A DNA stretch of 64,000 bases from Limosilactobacillus caviae (GTDB taxonomy: Bacteria > Bacillota > Bacilli > Lactobacillales > Lactobacillaceae): positions 1 to 64,000 of the forward strand of contig NZ_BMDS01000001.1 of assembly GCF_014635905.1 (NCBI RefSeq), read 5' to 3'. The position numbers were made by a program, and so were the translations under genes. Below the pieces are notes generated by a model. That model ran no database searches, was not told the DNA's origin, and was given only the letters and a program-made list of their open reading frames with translations. How positions within the stretch are numbered: the first letter of the stretch is position 1; every line of letters starts with the position of its first letter. Below, piece after piece: positions 40,301-48,800 of this stretch.

Positions 40301-42512
40301 AATTAATATACTTGGCTGCACTCATGGTGTTATCTTCATTTACACTACCAAACGTAATCTTATCCGTTGAACTTGCTCCAAACATGGTGATCATCCCTGG
40401 AACAAAGATTTTGTCAACAGGACCTAAATTATCGGTTTCACCCCATTCATAGCCCTGAATACCTTTACTGTTTTCACCATCTTGTAAATCAAGACTACCA
40501 CCAGCATCAACAGTTAAAGTATAGTTACGGCTACCCAAGAAGAAGAAATCACCACCACTTGTCGCATTACCAAAAGCAATCATTGGCACCATACCACTAC
40601 ACTTGCCACGAACCATCTTTAAACTGGCATCTTTAGCAATGTGCAAAGTACCTTCAGAATAATAGGCTAAAGTAATTGGTGCATAGTGATCATAATCAGG
40701 ATAAGTAGTTGTTGCATTTTGGATAGCAGACCATTTATAACGTAGCTCGTTATTGTTATCTTGCATTGTTGAAATATCAACTTTGGCACCGTCTTTAATG
40801 TCAAGATTGCTTGCCATCATTGCTTGTGAGTGACCAGAGCCCATCTTCATATTAACCTTGGCGTTTTCACCAATATTAATATAGGACTTACCATGATAAT
40901 CACTGTAAAAGCCACGGACATCTTTAGTATTAGCATCTTCTGGCGGCTGTGCATCCCCAGTATTTACATTTACTGTTGAGCCTTGACCAATATTAACGCT
41001 ATTAACAAAAGTTACTGCGTTATTACCTGTATTACCCATAGCAGTATTAGTTTCATTAAGTAAGTTTAAGGTTGAACCTTTACCTGTGACTAAGGTACTG
41101 GTATTAATATCATTACCAAGCGCATTAATATTAGTCGTTGAATTATCGCCTAATTGAACAAAGCCTTTAGTTTTAACACCAACAACCGTTCCAATAACGT
41201 TTAGCTTTGCTTGATTGCCTGTAGTCACACTAGCAGTAGTGATTCCGCTATCTTTAGCGCGAATAGTTAAACTTGCACCGTCAGCTAATTTAACATTACC
41301 AGTATCTTGGCTGGTAGTAATACCTGCAGATGGATAAATCTTAGTATTAGAAAGTTCGCTACCATCGCCGCCTTGAATATTCAAACTAGCATTTTGACTA
41401 ACAGTTACGCTTCCTACAGTATCAATGGCTGTTTGAGCACTATTAGCATTAATAGATGTAATTCCATTAGCCACATTAATGCTTTTCGCAGTTACAGCTT
41501 TATCAACATTAGTGGTATTGATTCTGTTTTTACCAGAAAAAGTTGTCTTAACATTACTTGCGCCAAGACTAGTACCATCAAAAACAGCGGTGACGTTATC
41601 AAAGTTCAAACTAGAACGATTCAAATCGTCATCGGAAATAACTTTTCTTTGGATACCACTAGTCATTCCTGTTAGTGGCTTCATAAAGTAAATTGGACCA
41701 TATGATTGATTTTGAGCCTGACTTTTAAGGATCATGTCCTTAAAAGTAATATTCCAGGCATGATCGGCATCATAGTTTTGGTTAACCAAAGTAATAGTCC
41801 ATTTATTCATATCAAGAGTGTGATTATTACCTTGAATTGTTACATCATGCGCAATCCCTACATATGGCGATGGTGAAATTAAGGGAACATCTACCTTATC
41901 TGGAGTTAATTCATATGGACTAAGCATGTTAGCGCCGACTAGTCCAGTACCACCCGATACCAATGCACTTTGATCATCAGAAGCAGTGATATCAGCAGTC
42001 ATGTTAATAGTTTTAACATTTTTATCACACAATGCCTTAGTAAAGTCGGCGAAAGTTGCAACATCAGCCACACCATCTTTGACTGAATAAAGTTGTTGGT
42101 TAAGAGTGTTAACCGGTGTTGCCTGTTGATTTGCGGCTGTTTTTGATTGATTAGCTGCTAAATCGAATGTTTGTGTTGCCGCTCCCTTATCTTCATTCTT
42201 ATCTTGTGATTGATCATTATTCAAATTAACTGCATTAGTCTGTTCTACAGGCTTCTGAGTATCTGTAGTATTAGATTGCAACACCACCTGCTTAGCTGTT
42301 TTTTGGTCATTATTAGTACTGTTATTTTCCGTTGATGTAGTTTCTGAAGTCGGCGTTGTTGTCGACATACTATCCGCAGATGCACTAACCCCCATAAATG
42401 TAAAACCAATCAAAACTGAAGCAACCCCTACTGTTAGCTTCTTGATTGCAAAGCGCTGTTTCCTAGGCGCCTGTTTACGCAACTGTTCTTGCCAGTTATT
42501 CTGCGATAACAT
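31380..42512 (-). CDS. 3710-residue LPQTG-anchored Rib-rich adhesin (adhesin 4)
   Basis: ATG at 42512 after CAGGGGG. YSIRK-type signal (1-46); Asn/Thr/Gln-rich linker to about 165; the longest beta-helix head of the set (about 166-880), ending FLANFNWW; a Rib-like domain with a helical, Asp/Lys-rich insertion (about 895-1065); RibLong; HKT module (about 1170-1390); RibLong and Rib; second HKT module (about 1574-1830). Then come Rib-like repeats, two Mub_B2-like units (near 2075 and 2275) flanking one MucBP-like unit, two copies of a 417-residue block (about 2380-3214), a Ser/Pro/Gly linker (about 3214-3270), four more Rib-type domains, LPQTG near 3677 and a basic tail. Low in Mub units compared with adhesins 1 and 3, so its stalk is mainly Rib-type. 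Ligand unknown. Confidence 0.95.
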   Translation of the reverse strand: MLSQNNWQEQLRKQAPRKQRFAIKKLTVGVASVLIGFTFMGVSASADSMSTTTPTSETTSTENNSTNNDQKTAKQVVLQSNTTDTQKPVEQTNAVNLNNDQSQDKNEDKGAATQTFDLAANQSKTAANQQATPVNTLNQQLYSVKDGVADVATFADFTKALCDKNVKTINMTADITASDDQSALVSGGTGLVGANMLSPYELTPDKVDVPLISPSPYVGIAHDVTIQGNNHTLDMNKWTITLVNQNYDADHAWNITFKDMILKSQAQNQSYGPIYFMKPLTGMTSGIQRKVISDDDLNRSSLNFDNVTAVFDGTSLGASNVKTTFSGKNRINTTNVDKAVTAKSINVANGITSINANSAQTAIDTVGSVTVSQNASLNIQGGDGSELSNTKIYPSAGITTSQDTGNVKLADGASLTIRAKDSGITTASVTTGNQAKLNVIGTVVGVKTKGFVQLGDNSTTNINALGNDINTSTLVTGKGSTLNLLNETNTAMGNTGNNAVTFVNSVNIGQGSTVNVNTGDAQPPEDANTKDVRGFYSDYHGKSYINIGENAKVNMKMGSGHSQAMMASNLDIKDGAKVDISTMQDNNNELRYKWSAIQNATTTYPDYDHYAPITLAYYSEGTLHIAKDASLKMVRGKCSGMVPMIAFGNATSGGDFFFLGSRNYTLTVDAGGSLDLQDGENSKGIQGYEWGETDNLGPVDKIFVPGMITMFGASSTDKITFGSVNEDNTMSAAKYINLQRTGRQRGNLIKLEGKAQPGGLLTSANIQNLTRVLGTAPVAQWNDANIGNEPSHVWVTAQIESQNGGGDTASNYVPINAEGVTADGFVKNGAILGLSFGNSSGLVQIPNYKTNDLSIYNNGQITGPYTDDLNDFLANFNWWKSRRIALGTALYNNDSLIKLNDADKYEPVVNTLKKTEGDILTNSAFDNHQVVSSLTDPQYNVISTGLDSIIKDQFWGVDWTKTQFKNILKDGLPDADKVAALNNNDGKTNEQIFNDQTEYKAYQQFLKNIYYPDGQTRTTYDKAAFDKPLAAGNHSVTATVVYQDGTADTIAVPIEVAKRLQKDDYLPNYAPTEIKQGQTATVAAPKFEQKQITADGTVTYTDITAPTGVTYAAGSDIPGFATVNSDGSISLKPTAGTATGIYNIPVTVTYADKSTSTVNALVNVTDGNSSIIWGKKNPDGTVNGAVVVKSNPLILHKTDVDSVSTTVDNLDAKSAISEIDVYTTDKNDATKLVNTAYRYQKGDFKDAGGNSIGSISVSYDDSAHNLNTSQGDSATLPVNVTFNNGSVPATDNIVDNGAKTSFNQSVTLVGASPITPVKTISIPVGYDMTKDPEGYFTSDNLKAMVDHSDLDKLADNMAVKSYSIDPAKFDTNKAGDARDFTIRITFNDGHAGTNSYLDVTIPKGVQVTTGEMAEYNPSYSSVTDTKQQAVTLTPSFTGDKPTDGVTYAIDQTSESNLPAAMKQYIHVDPNSGSITVDHQAMADTASYEIPVIVTYHDGTKDNVIAKVYEVKSTGTVTDPLSAKEGISHFEKLPVGTKVTWDKKPDPHTASEKINAIVTIPGQDPVKVPVTVTSSLALDPNNKTVVYGQDAVTTINFDTPNYHKTSDDNTPDAPVVKSIDIKTDKGTITYTLSSDGKTYSDGNGHSFNASEIKTSWVDRYNVNTNSSNFNTDGTKTTLAPTKDSQTSDEWDANKNSKYCVHITATGDAAQAMDLPDSDAGWANVYANFYGASAAKASAANNNLTAVQNGTLADPENYVDTTDLTPAHNVEVEDITWNTKPDLSKAGQITVNADINFTDGTKLTIPVTITVAESQANKFASANKDNALVQTISKGKGYVFKDTDASQGIKEDPNNTYHVVWTDKDNLKAPRFNDVTKIDTSKKSPATSYDATIYFEDGTKLGVKIPVVITDEATDNQSNISAKTYQVDKGGKVNASDVITPNNNIPEGTTYNWGDKTPDTSKVGTQDITVKITYPDGTTSSIDSKVTIEATPEVGTVTLHQGVTPTAEDATSAITNLDPDGVDGMPKSVAWKTTPAVANAGKTTATVAVTYNDGYTKDITVPVNVLKTTKGSDITTPSDATHDIYREITRTITVDDQTPIVQKVVFTRDKYTDSTDATAKPTYSEWVAKDNKDTFAETGKVTKDGYTPAAVDNNNKPVTLTDKGTIASQKVTADSSDIKITVTNTANDQTVTVKFINAKDGSTISVDKPKTLPGKTDSTVAISAKDITIPTGYKLDKNFGLPESYKFTAAKDQTITVKLDHLTALDPSKVDQTDPKNADMFETITRTINYTDPTTSEKHSDKQAVKFQRTKTVNDADSSDVIYGNWTPVDSSKTAWDEYDVPTFADYAVLAQDDAGHNVAITNGKIAGQSLEPGNDGKAKTTDQTINLTYTMQESGEFKKANKDNALIKQLSWGKGTKHDASEAIDGVITKQDQTDYHVKGATFNTVPSTDEVHGAKNVEVTITFDDGSAATVQIPVVITDNAGDDTTITSKPVFIPVDAGQKPSLPDPKTGVDDPAAPTGTKYEWKDTPAVPEPGEKATSATIVVTYPDGTQKEIPTTLTSDYKPVVAAITTPKDVAPDVVKGIANLNKGKGYPTSVTWKTTPDVTKTGSTKGVATVSYDNGYTVDVEIPISVAKNDSESYDPKPTIKPVPVPQDNKDVKPSAVVDPETLPTGPDDKPTITWTDPTKKPDLTTPGTQPADVDVKYPDGTVDHVEGHVTIEAAPEIGSILTDQGVVPDLTKPENAKQVVKNLNNCTDKPVDGYPSSVAWTITPDVSKAGLATGRITITYPDGYKITKDISINVTDATAGTDADKFTKDNGEKNIFVHQLVWGKNTSHQANEAIDAINSDVKDKYHVTSAVFTTDPSTDKVHDVQNFEAVVSFEDGTKATVQIPVAITDDAGSDAAIKSKPVVISVKPGQKPALPDPKTGVDDPAAPTGTKYEWKDTPAVPKPGETPANPVVVVKYPDGTQKEIPTTISSVYTPQIIAITTPRNIVPEAAKGIANLNKGKGYPTSVTWKTVPDVSKLGSTEATAIVEYGNGNQIKVQLPLTVIKGDSETYSPQPTAKPVPVPQNSNDIAPSSVIDPKTLPTNPKDKPTITWTDSTVKPDLTKPGTQPADVDIKYPDGTVDHVKGHVTIEAAPVIGTVSTKSGIVPDLTKPENAKRVVKNLNNGMDKPVDGYPSSITWDKEPDLSKPGVATGRITIAYPDGYKITKDVSINVTGTSTPSSSAEPGSSSTATSSSSAEPGSSSTATSGSSAEPGSSSTSTPGSGTTAQPGNTPQTDAQTYPAAPKLDAHTVVDKTPEPSTMIAGELPQGTTVDWVKKPDTTKAGKTSGEIKVTYPDGSSLTITVPLTVDKPQQQDADKYKPVIVPVDTKAGQVPSPSTAVKNQETLPAGTKVAWLNEPSIPETTGKSIIGKLVITYPDSSQIIKQVVITTTRNGGSDAENYQPMVKTPLIVTINHLPQASEVITNIDQLPTGPNGELSKVTWTSVPTISEKAGAKTSGQITVTYPDGTSDQVEVILETSPTVAKQTDADKFVPQRLANATVQMGQTIDPAELISNAQDLPAGTMITWANRNKVNTDFSVAGTYTETITIKYPDGSISNVDVLITVHNNAAATQNVDRDEAPEKLINNSNNIVIEANKGHHQLTQHLVTVTKTSVKGQKPISNNGQSSKKLPQTGNSNDKLSALAGLSLATITGLLGLLRRNKKQN
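32727..32852 (-). repeat. 3 x 42-bp tandem repeat (Ser/Pro/Glu linker)
   Basis: Units begin at 32727, 32769 and 32811 and encode 14 residues close to SSSSAEPGSSSTAT. A flexible low-complexity linker inside adhesin 4 just before its last Rib array. Being in frame, copy-number change would alter stalk length only. Confidence 0.85.
32860..35361 (-). repeat. Tandem duplication of 1251 bp in adhesin 4
   Basis: The two copies start at 32860 and 34111. Matching sites (for example 33011 and 34262) keep a constant 1251-bp offset (417 residues). Each copy encodes four Rib-like domains plus a unit with a WGK...DASEAID or NEAID signature. The copies diverge towards the right end (about 35300). Confidence 0.8.
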
Positions 42513-42874
42513 ATTTAATTCCCCCTGTAATAGTTATTAATCAATAAAAGTTAAAAAATCCCCTAATCTTAATTAACAATTTTAGTAATATCATCTATTA
42601 CGATTTTTTCAAGTGATAAGTAGTAAGTAGCTATTATAAACAACGTTATAATAAGCTAAATACATCGTTTATTTTAAATCCACATATGATCAACTCTTCA
42701 TATTTCAACACACCTTAATTTAAAACAATAGAGACCCAAAACTTGATTCTCTCAAGCTTTGAGTCTCATTTGCGTGTATTATTCACTTCTCCAATACACG
42801 TTTGAAATAGTAGCATTTACTAAAACGAATTTTCTGCTAAGTTAATTAACAGCTAAGGGGGAATAAGGCGCTAA
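42513..42874. other. Intergenic region between adhesins 4 and 5
   Basis: About 360 bp, AT-rich. It holds the terminator of adhesin 5 and, about 120 bp upstream of adhesin 4, an inverted repeat ATTATAA (42633-42639) / TTATAAT (42646-42652). A possible weak promoter TTGAAA-N16-TATTAC lies closer to adhesin 4. No gene seen. Confidence 0.5.
42731..42767 (-). terminator. Rho-independent terminator of adhesin 5
   Basis: Minus-strand hairpin GAGACTCAAAGCTTGA / TCAAGTTTTGGGTCTC with a 5-nt loop, followed by a T-rich stretch, about 105 bp past the stop codon. Confidence 0.75.
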
Positions 42875-45800
42875 TTACTTACCAGTATTCCGTCTTCGTA
42901 AAGTACCACTAAATCCAAACATGCTTGCGATCGAAGCTAAGCCTAGTCCAACTAGGGAAGCGGTCTTATTAGTATCATTACCAGTTTGTGGCAATGCTTT
43001 CTTAGTAGTTTGCTCATTAGTGTTGGCTGCTACATTTTGCAAATTACTATTTACATTTTCGGTTGCTGAAACGTTATTACTAATTGTAGTGTTAGTCTTG
43101 CTTCCAGCATTAGTAATCTGTTTACCAGTTCCGGTGTTCGTGTTTCCGCCATTATTAGTTTTACTATTATCAGGGGTTGTGGCATTAACATGAACAGTAA
43201 CCGTTATTTCATAGCTCGTTCCATCTGGGAAGTGAACCGCAACAACACCAGTATGATCACCCGGTGTTGAAACATCTGGCTTTTGTTGCCAAGTGTAGGT
43301 AGTACCGTCTGGCATTTGGTCCTTGTTCTTAATTGCATCGGCAGGGTTAGGGAGTTTACCTTGGTCAGTCGTAATTTCTTGACCTTCTGGAGCTGGAACA
43401 TGGACGGCAACCGTAACGGTATCTTTCGAGCCGTCTGGATAATTAATTGTAATTGTCTCATCATGCGTACCAGGTGTCTTTACGTCTTGGGCGACCTTAT
43501 CAGGATCATTCCAGGTGTACTTGGTACCATCCGGCAAGTCACTCTTGTTCTTGATACCTTCTGCAGCATCCGGAACCTTACCTTCTGGAGTTGTTATTGG
43601 TTGAGCTTCCGGCGTGTATTTATCGGCATCAGTAGTTGGTTCTGTAACCGTAACAGTAGTTGTTACCTTATCTTGTGAACCATCTGGGTAGTTAACGTTG
43701 ACTACAACTGTCTGCGTACCAACCTTCTCTGGATCTGGCGTTACGTCCCAGGTGTACTTGGTGCCATCTGGCAAGTCACCCTTGTTCTTAATACCATCAG
43801 CTGGATCTGGAACCTTATCACCCTTTGTAATCGTAATTGGGTTACCTTCTGGAGTGTACTTATCGGCATCAGTAGGGTTGTTATAGTCGACAGAAGTTGG
43901 GATCTTGATTGGCTCATGTCCCGGCACTGTAATAGTTACACTGGTTGGTTGGTCACCCTTCTTGTTTGGATCTGGTTGATCACCTGGAGTCCAAACAACC
44001 TTGGTACCACTTGGTAACTTCTCTGGATCCTTGATTGTATCTGTTGGACCAGTTGGGTTAGTAACATGATCCTTAGTTGCTACCACAACGATTGTGGCAG
44101 TTATAGCATCACTAGAACCATCAGTGTATGTTACCGTTACTGGAACAGTTACCACTTGGGTAGTAGCATCACTTGGTACTTTTGCAGTAATTGTCCCAGT
44201 TGCTGGATCAACAGTTACCCAATCAGGAACATTAGAACCTGGAACAATCTTGTAGGTAACATCCCCAGCGGCAGGCTTGTCACCATTGTAAGTTACATCA
44301 GTCTTTGTCGTCTGACCTGGTGTTGTAACAACTTCGGGGTAAGATGGCGTATACTTGTCGGCATCTGTTGGCATTGTCGGGTTAGTTACGTGAATTGTAA
44401 CAGGTACTTTATCCTTTGAACCATCTGGATAAGTTACGACAATAACTGCTGGCTTATCACCTGGTATTGTTGTATCTGGAGTATCCTTCCAAGTGTATTT
44501 AGTACCATCTGGTAGGTCTCCTTTATTCTTAATACCATCTGATGGATCTGGAGTTTCACCCTGCTTTACAGTAATATCTTGACCTTTCGGCATGTATTTA
44601 TCTGCATCTGTTGGTGTAGTTGCAGAAGGAGTGTAGTTGATATCAACAGTAATATCCTTTGTATCTGGAGTTACTGTAGCTTGAGCAACGCTTACTGGAT
44701 CAGCAGTGTAACCCTTAACTTCTGGAGCATTGTATTCTGCCCAAGTTCCTGTTGTATTAGTACCGTCAACTACATGCCAAGCATTCCAAGTAATCTTATT
44801 GGTTGCGGGATCTTTGTAGCCTGCATTACCTTCCTTATCCTTACGCGTAAACTTCACGGTTTGGATTTGGGTTTGTGGGTCCGCATTCGGAATGTGACTA
44901 ATGATTGTCCGCGTTACTTCACGATACATGTCGTCATTTGTACCATTCCACTTAATTGGCTCATCAGAATCCTTGTGGTAACTGATAGTTACCGTTTGGT
45001 TTGGCGTGTTAGCATTTACAGTTTCAGCAGCAATACTTGCCGGGGTGGCAACATAGCCCTTAACAGCTTTTGGCGTAAAGGCATTCCAAGTTCCTGTTGA
45101 TGCATTCAAATCACCAGCAACATGCCATACGGTGTTGTAAATAACCTTGCCAGTTGCGACATCTTTGTAACCACTGTTACCGTCTTTATCTTCATTTGTG
45201 AAGTGAACAGTTTGGTTAGTAGTTGTCTTCGTGCCATCCAGGTTGTCAACAATGATTGTCCGTGTCACATACCGGTTCATCTCATCGTTAACACCATCTT
45301 TGCCCGGATTATATGGTACTGGTGTTTGATTGTCAGTAACGATAACATTAACCGGAACCTCATCAGTTGAGTGATCAGGGTACGTTACAATAACCGTTCC
45401 AGTAACTGTCCCCGACTTGCTTACGTCTGGTGTTGTCTTCCAAGTATAAGTTGTTCCTTCTGGCAAGTCACCAGTATTACTAATACCTTCCTTAGCAGCT
45501 GGAACTTTACCAACAATCGTATGAACATCTTGACCTTCTGGCGTGTACTTATCAGCATCAGTTTCAGCTGGCGTATTCTTTGTGTAATTAATTGTTACTG
45601 TTTGATTTTGGGTTTCTGCGTTTACAGTCTTTTCTGCAACACTTGCCGGATTAGCAACATAGCCCTTAATAACTTCTGGAGTATAGGCATCCCATGTTCC
45701 TGTTGACGCATTTAAATCACCAGCAACATGCCATGCTGCGTTATAAGTAATCTCACCAGTTACGGGGTCTTGATACCCACTGTTACCGTCTTTATCTTTA

Positions 45801-48800
45801 TTTGTGAAGTGAACGGTTTGGTTCTTGGTTACCTTAGTACCGTCTGGGTTATTAACAACAATTGTCCGTGTTACATAACGGTTCATGTCGTCGTTAACTC
45901 CCTCTTTACCTGGGTTGTATGGTACTGGCGTTGAGCCTTCTTTTACATAAGTAATGGTATCAGTAATATTAGCAGAGTCTGCATTTACAGCTGTACTTGC
46001 TATTTCAGTTGACTTGCTACCATTTACGTAACTGTCATAACCCTTAGCCTGAGCAACAGTGTAAGCTGGAATTTCGTAAGTAGATACACCGTTTACTAAC
46101 TTAGAATCTTTTGGACCTTGCCATGCATTCCAAGTAATGTCACCAGTTACTAAGTCTTTAATTCCTGTGCGTTGGAATGGAACAGTAATCGTTCTTACAA
46201 CTGTCTTATCAGCTTCAGTCTTACCAGCTGGAACTTCGTAAATTGTTTGAGTTACTTCACGGTAAGTATCTGAATTAGTCTTATCAACAGGGACATTTTC
46301 AGTATTGTGTTCAACCTTGTAAGTTACAGGCGCTGGGTCATCTGAACCAAATGTGTATGAACTTATAACACGCTGGTTTGGCACTAATTTCCAATTAGTT
46401 GGAACATTACCAGCAACATCAACAGATACTTCCTGACCAGTTTTACCAGATACATTGTAATGTGAACCAACTTGCTTACCAGTTTGAGAATCAACGTAAG
46501 TAATCACTAAAGTATGTTCATTAGCAGTGTAAGTTACATTAACAGTCTCATTTTGTGAATCTGGAGTAATAGTTGCGGAAGCTGGAACGTATTGCTTGCC
46601 ATTAATATTTTCAATCGTTGCCCCAGTTGCAGTAGCAGTGTAGCCAGGTTTAGTCACTTCAAATTGTGGGAAGCTTGTTACTTCTTGACCCTCATTGTTT
46701 TTGCCAGCTACCCAAGCAGTATAAGTTACTTGTTGTCCTTCTGGCTTAGCCAAATTAGTAATCTTAGCACGACTATAAATTACATGTTGAACAACTGGTG
46801 CGTCTTGTCCTTCAACAGTAATAGTACGCGTGATATCACGGTAAATATCATGATTATCCTTGTTATCTACACCTTGATCAACCTTAATTACATTTACAGC
46901 AACTGGAACATCAAGATAGCTGCCATCAGTAAAGTTAATTCTAACTGTTGCTGGAGCTTGTGCGTTTGCTTTTTCAAGGCTTGGTAATGTTTGCCAATCA
47001 ATTGAAGAAATTTCTGAGTTATGTGCTTGAGTTAAATCACTAGTATTTACAAGTTTGCCAGCATCCCCTAAAGCAGCCTTTAAATCATTAACATCTGAGT
47101 TAACGCTTGGAATAGTACCGTTAGCTTCAGCACCATAAATGTAAACAAATGGGAATGGGTGTTGAGCTTTAGGACCCTTACCAAAAATTGGCCAGTTTAC
47201 TTTAGAAGTATCTACTGTTGCAGAATACATTGGGTAAACGTACGGACTACCTTGGGTGTTATCTTGACCAGTGTAGGTAATAGTCTTAGTACCATTGTTC
47301 TTGTCTGATACTAAACTGGATGGTTGACCCTGACCAGTAACACCAGGAATACCAAATTCAGCGCCCATTGGAGTCCAAATTGAAGAAATTTCGCTTACTG
47401 GAACACTTTGCGGTGCATTTACAGTAACACCAACTGGATTATCACCTGTCTGGGTAAGTTCATAAGCAGTACCATCGGAGTTTAAGGTATAGATATATGG
47501 CTTGCTGTAATTTTGTCCGCCTTCGTAGTAACTAAGCTTAAAGTTTTCAATTACAGGAGCACCAATAATGTTCTTATCTGAAGTCTTGTGCGTAATTACA
47601 TTTTTAGCATGTAAGCTGTAACTGTGTCCCTTGTCGTCAATAATCGTTACATCTTGATTATCACTTACGGCAACTGGGATAGTAACAGTTTCTGTGGTGC
47701 CATCTGGATAAGTTACTTTAGCTGTACCAGTGGTTGTTCCTGGCTTAGAAGTGTCTGGAGCAGTTATCCAATTTGCTCCTGATGGATAACCTTCAACTGG
47801 AGTAGAACCGTCATTGTTAAGGTTAGCAATACCTTGAGTAGCTTCTGGAACTTGACCAACAGTGGTGCTAATTGGTTTAATCTCTGGGTTAGCATTAACA
47901 ACAACATTTGTTGGAACATTGTCTTGGGATCCATCTGGATAAGTTACAACAACTACAGCTGGCTTTTCACCTGGCGTGGTAGTATCTGGAGTCGTCTGCC
48001 AAGTGTACTGAGTTCCATCTGGTAAAGTATTCTTATTACTAATGCCTTGTGAAGCATCTGGCGTTTCCCCTACTTTAGTAGAAACTTGCTGACCTTCAGG
48101 GGTGTATTGATCAGCATTAGTTGTAATATCAACTGAACTTGATGGAATAGTAATATTCAAGTATGTTGGTTGACCATTAGCAGCATCGTCTTTAAACGCA
48201 ATCTTAACTACTCCGCCGTTGCCATTTTCATCAGGCTTTGTTGCCCAAGTAGTAGTAGCAATTTCATTAGCTGGAATATTGTTGTCTACTAATTGATCAA
48301 ATTGTTCACTGGTTAAATCAGAGCCTAAAGCAATTTTCACTGGAGTTGATACGGTCTTAGCACCAGCACCCTTAGCATCAATAGTGAATGAGTTAGTAGT
48401 TACAGTACCATTCTTTGAGCCTAAGATATTCTTTGCCACATCATTATTAGTGAAATCAATATTAACACTGGTAGAAATTTGCTTACCAGCAACAGTTGCC
48501 GTTTCTACAGTAGTATCAGGGGTAGTAGTCCAGCTTACCGTTGAAGGATCAATAGTGATTGGCATAGCAGTAGTTGAAAGCTTACCGTCAGTTAATTTAT
48601 ATCCTTGAGCAGTCACAACATTAGCTGGAGCGAGGACTTGTGAATTCTCACTAGTCTCATGAGCATTAAGGCTAGAAGCGTCAACTGTAGTTACAACTGC
48701 ACCATTTTCGCCCCAAATAACTGTTTGACCCGCCTTAGTTACAATAACCGGAACTGTTGTCTCATCAGTGCTCTTATCTGGGTAAGTTACAGTTACAGGA

